Source: Candidatus Methanomassiliicoccus intestinalis Issoire-Mx1
GTDB lineage: Archaea > Thermoplasmatota > Thermoplasmata > Methanomassiliicoccales > Methanomassiliicoccaceae
Assembly: GCF_000404225.1 (NCBI RefSeq)
Contig: NC_021353.1
Location: 62,001 to 126,000 of the forward strand
Reading direction: 5' to 3'
DNA: 64,000 nt
Shown: one piece after another, positions 36,724 to 45,720 of the stretch
How positions within the stretch are numbered: the stretch's first letter is position 1
Layout of the letters: each line of letters starts with the position of its first letter
Program-made: the position numbers and the translations under genes
Notes under the pieces: model-generated
The model's input: the letters and a program-made list of their open reading frames with translations, nothing else
What the model was told of the DNA's origin: nothing
The model's database searches: none

Positions 36724-37280
36724 TCAGAGTGCTTGTCGAAGGTTATTTAAGAAGGGAAAACGGGCAGCTTCTGGAAGCCCACTCCACTGTCACTGCCGTC
36801 ATTCAAGATGGTTTCATTCTGCTGGTGGACACATCTTCAAAAGAATACAGAAACAAACTCATCGATAATCTAAACAATGCAGAGATAAACGCAGAAGATG
36901 TTGATGCAGTCGTACTCACACATTCACACGAAGATCACACAGCAAATCTTGATCTGTTCCCAAATGCTGAAGTGATGATGCATCCTTTAGAAGCATCAGA
37001 TATCTCATATTCACCGGTACATGACAATGAAGAAATTTTTCCAGGTATCAGAATTCTTCACACTCCTGGACATACTGCCGGTTCGGTAAGCGTATTTGTA
37101 GAAAACGAGCATTGTATAATTGCAGGGGATGCGATTCCTACTGAAAGCAACATTCTTAAAAACCTGCCCCCCGGCATAAATATCGATAGAGATTTGGCTA
37201 TGGCAAGTATGCACAGAATTCTGTCGATGGCAGACTGTGTGATCCCGGGGCATGGAAATCTCATAAATCTGCGTGTGTAA
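36720..37280 (+). CDS. MBL-fold metal-dependent hydrolase
   Basis: A 186-residue protein starting at the ATG that overlaps the rhomboid stop. A longer frame from 36690 lies inside the rhomboid gene and is unlikely. Metal ligands are visible in THSHEDH (H68, H70, D72, H73), HTPGHTAGS (about H120) and a later GD and GH (PGHGNL). The substrate is unknown. It lacks the extra domains of RNase J or CPSF types, so it is a short glyoxalase-II-like hydrolase. Confidence 0.88.
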   Translation: MIRVLVEGYLRRENGQLLEAHSTVTAVIQDGFILLVDTSSKEYRNKLIDNLNNAEINAEDVDAVVLTHSHEDHTANLDLFPNAEVMMHPLEASDISYSPVHDNEEIFPGIRILHTPGHTAGSVSVFVENEHCIIAGDAIPTESNILKNLPPGINIDRDLAMASMHRILSMADCVIPGHGNLINLRV

Positions 37281-37355
37281 GAGATTCAATGGACAATATA
37301 ATATACAGCTTGCTGAAAAAGTAGCACCAGCTCCTGAAGAGCGTGGGGAAATGCT

Positions 37356-38267
37356 ATGAAAAAATTCAGTATGGCTATAGTGATTATAGTGGCTTTGGCG
37401 TTGGTCGGGGCTGCAGCTTACGCCGTGCTTGTTTATGACGATAATAAGGCTGATGATAGTAAGAGTAACAGCAATCAAAATCAGCCAGAACAAAACAAGA
37501 CGGTTGTAGCTCCAGTAGAAACGGACAATAAAAGTCTCACTCTTTCTGTAAAATATCCTGGACAGGGTGTAGGCGGATACAGTTATTCCACTCATCAGAC
37601 ATATACATTTGAATTGACTGTAGATTCTAATGGCTGGGCAGGAAAAAGCAATATTATGATTTTCGGTGAACGCAGCGATGGCGGCATAGATATCGGATGC
37701 ATGAGCGTGTCTGTTAATGGAAACACCATACAGACAACTAAAAATTATGTTGAACCTGAAAATGTTCTGAGCGCAATGGTCAAAAATGTAAACATGTCAA
37801 ATGGAGGAAGTCAGAATATTCCTGTTGAAGTGACATTCAACCGTGTAGGTACATTCACTGTAACATTCCAGGCGTTTGATGAAAAAGGCAATCCCGTGTC
37901 TGCACCTCTGAAGTGTTCTGGATTGAATGTACCCGAGAGCGGTAAAGTCGGGCTCAGCATTAATGAACATTCCATTAAAGACGTAAATGGAAAGAAGTAC
38001 ACCGAAATCAAAGCTGAAGTTGTAAACAATACAAATGTCAGAGTTGTAATAAACGCTTCTGATTTTTATCTTGTAAACGGCTCCAAGTCTATCCAGGCTG
38101 ATTCCGGGCTGTCTAATCCAGAAAGCAGGGAGTTAAACTTCAGCGGAGATTCATTAAGAAATGACAAGATGGAAATCGATCTGTACTTCGATTATTCAGG
38201 CTCTCTTGCCGGGTATCATCTAGAATACAGAGGTGCATATGGTGCGGATAATGTACCTTTGAACTGA
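37356..38267 (+). CDS. Secreted or N-terminally anchored hypothetical protein
   Basis: A 303-residue protein. One N-terminal hydrophobic segment (MAIVIIVALALVGAAAYAVLV) is followed by an Asp/Ser/Asn/Gln-rich linker and then two beta-rich domains, probably facing outside. There is no lipobox Cys and no C-terminal helix, so the N-terminal segment is probably a membrane anchor. The second half (~200-300) resembles a DUF4352-like beta sandwich in its pattern. Function unknown. GGGGAAA precedes the ATG. Confidence 0.7.
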   Translation: MKKFSMAIVIIVALALVGAAAYAVLVYDDNKADDSKSNSNQNQPEQNKTVVAPVETDNKSLTLSVKYPGQGVGGYSYSTHQTYTFELTVDSNGWAGKSNIMIFGERSDGGIDIGCMSVSVNGNTIQTTKNYVEPENVLSAMVKNVNMSNGGSQNIPVEVTFNRVGTFTVTFQAFDEKGNPVSAPLKCSGLNVPESGKVGLSINEHSIKDVNGKKYTEIKAEVVNNTNVRVVINASDFYLVNGSKSIQADSGLSNPESRELNFSGDSLRNDKMEIDLYFDYSGSLAGYHLEYRGAYGADNVPLN

Positions 38268-38314
38268 AACTCCGTGTACAAACTTTAAGATATTTCGCAG
38301 TCCTAGCTCTGCCT

Positions 38315-39133
38315 ATGAATAATGTGTCTTCAGAGAAAATCAAGCTTCGCAACGGTACAGAAATGCCGGTATTGGGATTCGGGACGTTTAAGATCTCCAA
38401 TGAAGACGTATACCGGACTGTACTGGATGCTCTAAACGCCGGCTACAGACACATAGATACCGCAGCATACTACGGGAATGAAGAAGGAATAGGCAGGGCA
38501 ATCAGGGACTCAGGAATTCCTCTGGAAGAGATTTTTGTAACAAGTAAGGTATGGTATAGCGAAGACGGGTATGACGAGACGATAAAAGCTTTTGAAAAAA
38601 GCGAGATGCTTCTCGGCAAGATCGATTTATATCTGATACACTGGCCTCGCGGCAGAAACCGGCTTGAAATGTGGAGAGCTCTTGAACATTTAGAGCAGGA
38701 AGGCAGGATAAAGGCTGCCGGTGTAAGCAATTATATGGAAAGGCATCTGGAAGAGATTGAAAGACACGGCATGAATATGCCTGCTGTAGATCAGGTTGAG
38801 TTTTCTCCGTTTCTTTATAAAAAAGGACTTCTGGAATACTGCAGGTCTAAGCATATCATACTGGAAGCATACAGCCCTCTGACCAGAGGAACGCGCTTAG
38901 ATGATCAGGTTTTAAAAGAAATTGCTCAAAGATATGATAAGACGCCGGCACAGATTCTGCTTCGCTGGGTTGTTCAGAAAGACATGATGCTGATTGCCAA
39001 AACAACTTCTAAAGAGAGAATGAAAGAAAATGCAGACATCTTCAATTTTAAAATTTCTAAAGAAGATATGAGCAGATTAGACGCTCTCAACGAAGAGTAT
39101 CATACAACTTGGAATCCTGAAGAGATAGAGTAG
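38315..39133 (+). CDS. Aldo/keto reductase
   Basis: A 272-residue NAD(P)H-dependent oxidoreductase of the AKR family (2,5-diketo-gluconate reductase-like). The catalytic tetrad is visible: D48 and Y53 (HIDTAAYYGNE), K78 (VTSKVW) and H109 (YLIHWP). The cofactor region near the C-terminus (AKTTSKERMKENADIF) is present. It uses TAG as its stop (39131-39133), rare in this window. If decoded as pyrrolysine it would extend by 17 residues to the TGA at 39182. Substrate unknown. Confidence 0.92.
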   Translation: MNNVSSEKIKLRNGTEMPVLGFGTFKISNEDVYRTVLDALNAGYRHIDTAAYYGNEEGIGRAIRDSGIPLEEIFVTSKVWYSEDGYDETIKAFEKSEMLLGKIDLYLIHWPRGRNRLEMWRALEHLEQEGRIKAAGVSNYMERHLEEIERHGMNMPAVDQVEFSPFLYKKGLLEYCRSKHIILEAYSPLTRGTRLDDQVLKEIAQRYDKTPAQILLRWVVQKDMMLIAKTTSKERMKENADIFNFKISKEDMSRLDALNEEYHTTWNPEEIE

Positions 39134-39167
39134 TTTCACCTACCCCCTCGCAAACCACTTAAAAGAA

Positions 39168-41138
39168 GTGCGTGTTCTGACTGATGGTGATTGGCTCTTG
39201 TCAGAGCGAGAACGCAAAGAAAAAGCGGAAAGCGAGTGCAGATTAGGTGCCAAATTTGAGAAAAGCGGCAAGATCGATGAGGCTATAGAAGCATACCTCA
39301 GAGCTGTAGCTGAATATCCCGCTCACAAAAAGGCCAATTATCGTCTTGCAGAGCTGTATGAAGAAAAAGGAGAACTCATCAAGTCAAGCCATCATATGGA
39401 CATGGCAATGCACGGGGGTCCTGCAAATATCCCCAAGTATCCGAAGAAAGCTCCTGTGAAAAAAGCCGTGGAACCCGTACCTGATAAAAGGAAGATTCCT
39501 ACAATTGAGCCGAAAATTACCTACAGCAGGAAAATCGACCCTCAAAACGAGGAGCGTCTGAATACAAGAGAAGACAAAAAAGTAAGAGGACTTCTGCCGC
39601 TTACCGGAGACAACTTCTTCGGCGGATTTGAATCATTGAAGGAAATACAAAGAAAAGCCGTTCCGCTGATTCTCCAGGGGCGTAATGTGCTTGCTATCTC
39701 TTCTACAGCCAGCGGGAAGACTGAAGCTGTATTTGCACCATTGGCAGAGCGCTTAATACAAGAGGGATGGCTGGGACTTTCAATAATCTACATCTCCCCT
39801 ACCAGGGCTCTGATCTCAGACATCAGGCAGAGATTGGAAACAGTACTTTCTCCTTTAGGCATAAGGGTTGCGCAGAGAGACGGCGACATCAAAGACTTTG
39901 ATGAATCTAACCCGCAGGAAGTTCTGGTAACAACACCCGAATCGCTGGATTCCATGATCTGCTGGAAAAAACACCAGCTTAATTCTGTAAAAGTGGTCGT
40001 AATTGATGAAGTGCATATGTTGGACGGCAGTTACAGGGGAGATCAGCTGCAGATTCTTTTGAGACGTTTGAGAAGAGAGGTAGGGATCAAATTCAACGTG
40101 TGTGCAATGTCTGCCACAATAGGAAAACCTGAGAGGACAGCCGCCCGCTTCATGCCTTCTCCAAATATTGTCGAATCCAAGGGCGGAAGGGGCATAGAAT
40201 ATCACATAACTCCGACTCTGGAGGATTCTCTGATCTGGGCGAGGCAGAATAACTGTTCCAAAATTCTGGTTTTCTGCAACAGTCCCAAAGATGCAGAGAC
40301 TATTGCTTCCAATACTCTGAAATATTATTTCCCAGCAGACTCTGTGAGAGTCCATCACGGAAAGCTTGAGAAGGAAATGAGGAAAGAAACTGAAGCTTTT
40401 CTCCGAGAAGCTAAAACCGCAGTCTGTGCGTGCACTTCTACATTAGAAGTTGGAGTGGACATAGGAGATGTAGATCTGGTTATCTTGTACTCGATTCCCA
40501 AATCTGTAGCATCCCTTGCTCAGAGAATAGGACGCTCAAACCGCCGCGGTTCATATATTTCAGTCGCTGCTGTGGGAAAAGGCGGATTAGCTGATTATTA
40601 CAGAAATGTTCTGGACACAATACTCTTTGGAAAATTCGAGCCTGCTGACGAGACTTTTGATCCCTCTGTGATCATCCAGCAGATTTTGTCATGTTTGGCA
40701 AGCGGATCCAGGGGATTCGGGTTTTTCTCTGATATTTTTAAAGATATCTGCAGCACTGAGGATTTGAAATCAATAGTCACACACCTAATGGATAAAAAAT
40801 ACATCCTTGAAGAGAACGGTATGCTCAGTGAAGGCCCGGCTGCGAAAGGTCTTGGACCCAAAATTTATTCAAATATTGCTGGATATGAGCAAAATTTAGT
40901 TATTGAGGCATCTACCGGGATGCCGATAGGGCATGTGGAACTTCCTGTAGATAATATCTTTATTTTGTCAGGGCAGGCATGGTCTGTAAAAAAGAAGGAA
41001 GAGAATAAGATCATCGTTGAAAAGGTTGACAGACGTGCTGATGTTGCTAAATTTTCTACTTATGAGCAGAACGGAGCATTCCACAACATGCTACCGGACC
41101 AATTAAAATCTAGAAAACTGATTACCGAGGTGAAATAA
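39168..41138 (+). CDS. Lhr-like superfamily 2 helicase with N-terminal TPR
   Basis: A 656-residue protein, GTG start. Residues ~22-85 form a TPR-like pair of helices (SGKIDEAIEAYLRAVAEYPA). The helicase core follows: Walker A STASGKTE (179-186), PTRA (211), TTPESL (255), DEVH (280-283), SATIG (315-319), then domain 2 with VHHGKLEKEMRKETE, STLEVGVDIGD and QRIGRSNRRG. The motifs resemble Lhr/SftH-type DNA helicases, but the usual Lhr C-terminal winged-helix region is shorter. A role in DNA repair or RNA-DNA metabolism is likely. The next gene starts on the A of its stop codon, so a joint function with that TPR protein is likely. Confidence 0.88.
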   Translation: MRVLTDGDWLLSERERKEKAESECRLGAKFEKSGKIDEAIEAYLRAVAEYPAHKKANYRLAELYEEKGELIKSSHHMDMAMHGGPANIPKYPKKAPVKKAVEPVPDKRKIPTIEPKITYSRKIDPQNEERLNTREDKKVRGLLPLTGDNFFGGFESLKEIQRKAVPLILQGRNVLAISSTASGKTEAVFAPLAERLIQEGWLGLSIIYISPTRALISDIRQRLETVLSPLGIRVAQRDGDIKDFDESNPQEVLVTTPESLDSMICWKKHQLNSVKVVVIDEVHMLDGSYRGDQLQILLRRLRREVGIKFNVCAMSATIGKPERTAARFMPSPNIVESKGGRGIEYHITPTLEDSLIWARQNNCSKILVFCNSPKDAETIASNTLKYYFPADSVRVHHGKLEKEMRKETEAFLREAKTAVCACTSTLEVGVDIGDVDLVILYSIPKSVASLAQRIGRSNRRGSYISVAAVGKGGLADYYRNVLDTILFGKFEPADETFDPSVIIQQILSCLASGSRGFGFFSDIFKDICSTEDLKSIVTHLMDKKYILEENGMLSEGPAAKGLGPKIYSNIAGYEQNLVIEASTGMPIGHVELPVDNIFILSGQAWSVKKKEENKIIVEKVDRRADVAKFSTYEQNGAFHNMLPDQLKSRKLITEVK

Positions 41139-42064
41139 TGAATGAGCTGATAAATGCATATTATGAGTACCTCACAATGTTTGGGGAGTCTCCTCATGAG
41201 ATACCTTCTCCTGAGCTGAGAAGCACAATCTCCAAGTTTATTGATAAGAAGGTAAATTTCGCCACAGTAAAATTCAAACTTGATAATTCAGAGGATGAGA
41301 GCTACCCAGTCCCATCACAGGACGCTTCCGCTTCAATGAGCTGGCTTGTTTTAAATCTGGATCTGGATAAACTGGAGATTCAGATGAGAACTCTGATGGA
41401 ACTGCCTGAAGATCTGAATGATGCTAAAGGAAAACTTCTGGATTTTGAAGATTATCTGGGCAGCTATACATCCAATGCCGGATCATGGCCTGAACTGGCA
41501 GCTTGTTTCTGGCATCTGCAGGCTCCTGAAGAATGGCCTGTTGTAAACTCATATTCTATGAAATATCTGCAGAAAAACGGTGAAATCGGCAGGGGCGATA
41601 ATGTCCAGAACTGTATTGAATGCATTATGACAATGAACCGGCTTTCAGATGAAACAGGAATAAGTTCTGCAGCCCTTGCTACGCTGATGTATGCTATACT
41701 GAATGATATCTTTGAACCTTCTGAAGAAGATATAAGCGGCGAGCTTTTGGACTATGCAGAAACCTGTGATGCCGCTGGAGATTTGGAATCTGCATTAATG
41801 TTGTATGAGATCCTGCTGCATGTTGAGCCCAAATCAGATTTGATGATACGAAAATCAGAAATCTACGAGTCTAAAGGTCTGATTATGGCTGCGATTGGAG
41901 AAGCAGAATCAGCCGTGGAACTGAATCCTGAAAGCATGAAGTGTCACAAGAGGCTTTTATCGTTATACAAGAGTAAAAAAATGGTAAAAGAATTCAATGC
42001 AGAAGTCAAAAGATATGAACCCATCTGGGAGAAGAAAAAGGCTGAAAAACAAGGACAAAATTAA
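41138..42064 (+). CDS. TPR-containing hypothetical protein, partner of the helicase
   Basis: A 308-residue soluble, acidic protein. The first two thirds are not recognised: a helical domain with AACFWHLQAPEEWPVVNSYS. The last ~100 residues hold two to three TPR units (GDLESALMLYEILLHVEPKS, LIMAAIGEAESAVELNPESM). It overlaps the helicase by 1 nt and is probably produced with it. The TPRs in both proteins suggest that they bind each other or a common partner. Confidence 0.75.
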   Translation: MNELINAYYEYLTMFGESPHEIPSPELRSTISKFIDKKVNFATVKFKLDNSEDESYPVPSQDASASMSWLVLNLDLDKLEIQMRTLMELPEDLNDAKGKLLDFEDYLGSYTSNAGSWPELAACFWHLQAPEEWPVVNSYSMKYLQKNGEIGRGDNVQNCIECIMTMNRLSDETGISSAALATLMYAILNDIFEPSEEDISGELLDYAETCDAAGDLESALMLYEILLHVEPKSDLMIRKSEIYESKGLIMAAIGEAESAVELNPESMKCHKRLLSLYKSKKMVKEFNAEVKRYEPIWEKKKAEKQGQN

Positions 42065-42089
42065 TCTACAGCTGATTGATGAGAGATAT

Positions 42090-42518
42090 ATGATGGTTGA
42101 CGTAGAAAGAAGGAAAGCGCTGCTCTGGAGATCAGTAGCTTCGATAATCCTTCTTTTCGGCCTTATGATATTCATGGTTTGCTGGGTGCTTTTGGCCAGC
42201 CCTGATATGAGCAATGCTGTGAATGCTGCTGTAACTCTTATCGCAGTGCTGGTTGCAGTCGGAGCATTAATTTCTATCTGGATTACCTGGTCTATCTCAT
42301 TTCCGGTACCTGTGCAGCCTGGTTATTATCACAGCAATAGGAAAATCCGAGCCGTCACTGCAGGCGTTTGTCTTATTATTTGGGCAGTGTTCGGCATCAT
42401 GTGGATCATCTTCTTTTCAGGAGATTATTCAATTTTTCAGAACACAGGAATTCTGCTTGCTGCCACAGTTGTTATTCTGGGGGTAGGCTGGGTGGCATCC
42501 GAAATCGGACGCCACTGA
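42090..42518 (+). CDS. Small four-helix membrane protein
   Basis: A 142-residue protein taken from ATG 42090. An in-frame ATG at 41997 would overlap the upstream gene by 68 nt and add a very basic N-terminus; it remains possible. Four hydrophobic helices are seen (about residues 14-36, 45-66, 86-108 and 116-137). No family recognised. It ends 5 bp before the end of the convergent NYN gene. Confidence 0.65.
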   Translation: MMVDVERRKALLWRSVASIILLFGLMIFMVCWVLLASPDMSNAVNAAVTLIAVLVAVGALISIWITWSISFPVPVQPGYYHSNRKIRAVTAGVCLIIWAVFGIMWIIFFSGDYSIFQNTGILLAATVVILGVGWVASEIGRH

Positions 42519-42523
42519 AAAAT

Positions 42524-43954
42524 TTATTCTACACTGAATTCTGAAATGCTGCGTTTGGGGCGCCGTCCCTTACGTCTTTCAACGTAAACCGTGCGCCCTT
42601 CTTTTATGAGTGTGAAAACGTCATCGAATTCCTCAATGAATTCTTTGATCCCTTTCTTCTCAAAGTCATTAAAGTCAAGATCAGGGGCCATAGCGCCGAC
42701 TTCCCTTGAAAGGCGTGGAAGATATACTCTGCCATCGTCTTTCACGATGCTGTCAAATGCAGATTTTACAATTTTAAGTGCATCAATCTGACTCAGCTTC
42801 TTCTTGGCCGGACGTACCTCTTCTACGATGACCTCTTCTTTAACATCTTCTTCAGGTACGAGCTCATCAGCAATTTCCTCAACGGTATTTTCTACAGTTT
42901 CCTCTTCTTCAGATGTGCTGTCATCTACCATCATAACCATCATAGCTTTGCCGCGGCGGCTGAGGGTAAAGTATTCCGGCAGGGCTTCGAGAAGATGTGA
43001 AATCTTTTCTTTCCCATAGTTTATGCTGTCAAACTTAGGATCCAGCCGGCGTGCTGCTTTGAAAAGATGGTATGTATCAACAGTCCCATCACGGTTCTTA
43101 TCTACTGTTGTATATGCCTGTATTAAAATTGGGAGAGCATCAATCGGATTCTGCTTTGCAGGCGGCATGGGAACGATCTCTTCTTCGCAGGTGGATACTT
43201 TGCGGCCATCCTTTCTGCGTATGTATATGGCACCGCGGTCATACCTTTCTACTTCGAAGATATCTCCTAGTTTTTCGATAAGGCTCAGCAGTGATGATTC
43301 CCCGTATGTTCTGGTATCGAATGCCGGATCAAGACGCCTCAAAGCTGCGCCTATGTCTCCATTTAACGCCATTCCATCATCATTTACTGCATACTCGAAT
43401 GCTCTGCAGAGCAGATCGATTGCATCCTTTGCCTGTTTCTTCTCTCTGCTTCCGCTGTTCTCAGAAATTCCTTTGTTGTCTTCTTCTTCATCCTTTCCAA
43501 GATTTTCAGTTGAAACGAATACATCGCATGCGCGCCTGAATGAATCGTGAGTATCTTTCTTTCCAATACCCATCACAAATATTCCATGTTCTCTTATTCG
43601 TATGGCAAGTGAGGTATAGTCTGAATCGCTTGAAACTATTACAAAACCATTTACGATGCCGTCATGAAGTATATCCATTGCATCAATTATCAGAGCTATA
43701 TCTGTAGTGTTCTTTGTAATATGTCTATTCGAGATATTTGGAAACTGCTGGTATGGTATCAAAGCATATTCCTTCAGCTTTAATTTCCAACTGTTTACCT
43801 GACCGTTTACAGTCCAGTTTCCATATACTCTTCTTATAATCACAGATCCGTATTTTGAAGCTTCTGCCAACATTTCTTCAACATATGCGGCAGACGCGTT
43901 ATCACCATCAACTAAGAAAGCGAGTTTTCTGTCGTCTATTCTTTTTTCATCCAT
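42524..43954 (-). CDS. NYN (PIN-like) nuclease with three LOTUS/OST-HTH domains
   Basis: A 476-residue protein. The N-terminal NYN domain (about 10-150) shows the acidic residues of the PIN-like fold: FLVDGDNAS, DIALIIDAMD and VSSDSDYTSLA. It is followed by three repeated ~75-residue LOTUS (OST-HTH) domains, starting near 180 (DAIDLLCRAF), 275 (DALPILIQAY) and 395 (DALKIVKSAF), separated by acidic linkers. NYN-LOTUS proteins are RNA-directed; the NYN part is a likely ribonuclease and LOTUS domains bind RNA (G-quadruplex binding is reported for some). Most prokaryotic relatives I know of carry one LOTUS domain, so three is notable. Monocistronic. Confidence 0.9.
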   Translation of the reverse strand: MDEKRIDDRKLAFLVDGDNASAAYVEEMLAEASKYGSVIIRRVYGNWTVNGQVNSWKLKLKEYALIPYQQFPNISNRHITKNTTDIALIIDAMDILHDGIVNGFVIVSSDSDYTSLAIRIREHGIFVMGIGKKDTHDSFRRACDVFVSTENLGKDEEEDNKGISENSGSREKKQAKDAIDLLCRAFEYAVNDDGMALNGDIGAALRRLDPAFDTRTYGESSLLSLIEKLGDIFEVERYDRGAIYIRRKDGRKVSTCEEEIVPMPPAKQNPIDALPILIQAYTTVDKNRDGTVDTYHLFKAARRLDPKFDSINYGKEKISHLLEALPEYFTLSRRGKAMMVMMVDDSTSEEEETVENTVEEIADELVPEEDVKEEVIVEEVRPAKKKLSQIDALKIVKSAFDSIVKDDGRVYLPRLSREVGAMAPDLDFNDFEKKGIKEFIEEFDDVFTLIKEGRTVYVERRKGRRPKRSISEFSVE

Positions 43955-44337
43955 TGGATACCACCATTAGATAGAGTATAAATCAATCCAGATCTGAATT
44001 CATACTCTATTGGGAGACACCATTCTTCAAACAGTGCCGTATTTTTGATAGGGCTTTATCATAATCACTCTAATTAAGTCTTCGCAAAGTTGAAAATAGT
44101 ACGTTTTTCATGATTTTCATCTGTTTTACACGTTGCATGTGAGAAATTTCTCAGGATTTTACAGAAAACTTGTTGGGCATCATCACATTCCACATTCACA
44201 TATTCAGTTTGAAGAATTAATTAGGTAATATGATTTTGAAGTTCGAAGTGATAATGTTTGAGTTTCATTTGTTTTAGAGTTTTATTCTCGTTATTGATTT
44301 GAGTTTGAAATTTATTCGCTCTGATGGTAACTACATC
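43955..44337. other. AT-rich gap upstream of the NYN gene
   Basis: No gene is seen in 383 bp. The left end must carry the NYN promoter. The right end (44220-44337) becomes TTTGA-rich, like the distal cassette flanks. Confidence 0.4.
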
Positions 44338-44661
44338 TTAAGCATCCCGTTGAAATTGAACACTTTCTGGCTGAGTGTCAAAATTAACAATGACGTCATA
44401 TGTCTCAATTATTCTATCGATTAAACGTTCAGCTTCACTAGACGTTTTAAAGCTTCTAATCCAATTGCCATTTTCTGATTTAGTCCAATCTCCAGTTATT
44501 ATGCCCAAATCGAACAATTTATCGATATTGTGTGATAATGTATTCCTTGATGAGATTGTGGCGCCTAGTACATCATACAATTTATTGAACCAGATCATAG
44601 ATTCATGTTTATTGAATAACCTAATAACGCATGCAATCAAAAAATCATTAGAAATGCCCAT
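44338..44661 (-). CDS. Small winged-helix-like protein next to cassette 3
   Basis: A 107-residue protein. The pattern LIACVIRLFNKHESMIWFNKLYDVLGATISSRNTLSHNIDKLFDLGIITGDW fits a winged-helix DNA-binding fold, with a C-terminal helix (SEAERLIDRIIETYDVI). It lies about 240 bp outside boundary site D of the third surface-gene cassette and may regulate it; this is only positional. Neighbouring DNA is AT-rich. Confidence 0.65.
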   Translation of the reverse strand: MGISNDFLIACVIRLFNKHESMIWFNKLYDVLGATISSRNTLSHNIDKLFDLGIITGDWTKSENGNWIRSFKTSSEAERLIDRIIETYDVIVNFDTQPESVQFQRDA

Positions 44662-44903
44662 ATTTTCACCCTTTATGCATTACTCGCATTTGTTGTGGTC
44701 TCCAGTATTGATTATTGTACCAGAGTATAGTTTATAACCATACGTTATTTAGATATTTCCAGGGTTCAAAGATCTGATATGCGTTTTCAATCTCTATCGT
44801 CCAGCAACATATTTGCTACAGTTATGGGATGAATATGATTATATCAAATTAAGAGTTGTTACGGCATTGGAATAGTCATAAGACCATGCGGACACGCATC
44901 AAC

Positions 44904-44941
44904 GCGCAGGGGAACGTCATCTCAATCATATTCCCCTGCGC
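44904..44941. repeat. Cassette-boundary inverted repeat, site D (left of pair 3)
   Basis: GCGCAGGGGAA (44904-44914), 16-nt spacer, TTCCCCTGCGC (44931-44941). The outer side, read outward, is GTTGATGCGTGTCCGCATG, matching site E at 18 of 19 positions. The inner side lacks the CATATGAAGTGAG motif seen at A, B, C and E. Confidence 0.9.
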
Positions 44942-44988
44942 ATTCACTGTCATGATTGAGTAAGATGACTTTAATTTGAGTTTTGAAG

Positions 44989-45112
44989 TTTGATTTCATT
45001 TTGAATTTGATATTAATTACATTGAGAATATTAAGTGAAATTGAATTGAGTTTGATTGATTTGTGTAAGTATTAATTGATTGATTTTTGATTTGATTTTT
45101 TGATATGTCTGG
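44989..45112. repeat. Flank module type I, diverged copy (left of pair 3)
   Basis: Matches 28738-28862 with a few substitutions (for example GATATTAATTAC for GATACTAATTAC), up to the words GATATGTCTGG. Confidence 0.8.
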
Positions 45113-45439
45113 CTGTACTTTTTGTTTTATTTATTCTTGTTATTTTGTTTTTGTTTGTTTTGTTTATTCTTTTATTCTTGATTTATTTTGATTGTTCTAT
45201 TCTCTTCTGTTTTGTTTTATTCTTTCTCATTTGATCATTCCTTGTTTGTTCTTTCTTGTTTTCTTCTGTTTCTTTTGATTATTATGTTTGGATTGTTCTT
45301 TCTATTTTCTTTTATCGATTCTGTTCTTTCTCTTTTTCTTTGTTCTTTGATTATTCTCTTTTGTTTATTCTTCTTCTTTCTCTTATTCTTTCTTTGTTCT
45401 CTTTGTTTATTCTTTCTTTTCTTTGATTATTTTGATTAT
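45113..45439. repeat. T-rich mosaic tract upstream of the 45590 gene
   Basis: Pyrimidine-rich. About 45330-45439 is the reverse complement of 34943-35050, so the left flank of pair 3 matches the right flank of pair 2. No credible gene. Confidence 0.75.
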
Positions 45440-45720
45440 TCTTATTGCTGATTGAGTTTGCAGTTTTGGTTTTGAAAAAAATTGTTTTTTTGTTTTTGAT
45501 TTTGGTTTCTCTTTTCTTTTTTGAGTTTTGAAGTTAGAAAGTGATTTTAATTTCAGTCTTTGAGAAGAGAAGGCAAAAATGGTGATTGAATGAAAACAGA
45601 AAAGAGACTGACAATGGCTCTGAGCGTCTTAGTTGCGCTTATGATGCTAGCTGTCCCTCTCGCATCTTCAAGCAACTTGTTCGTGGATGGGGGACAGACA
45701 AACTCTAACGGCGATGCGCC
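45440..45720 (+). repeat. 281-bp 5' repeat, copy R5
   Basis: Same block as R1. Similarity with the 5677 gene continues into AATGTTGAGCGCT, giving the APMLSA subgroup. Confidence 0.95.
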
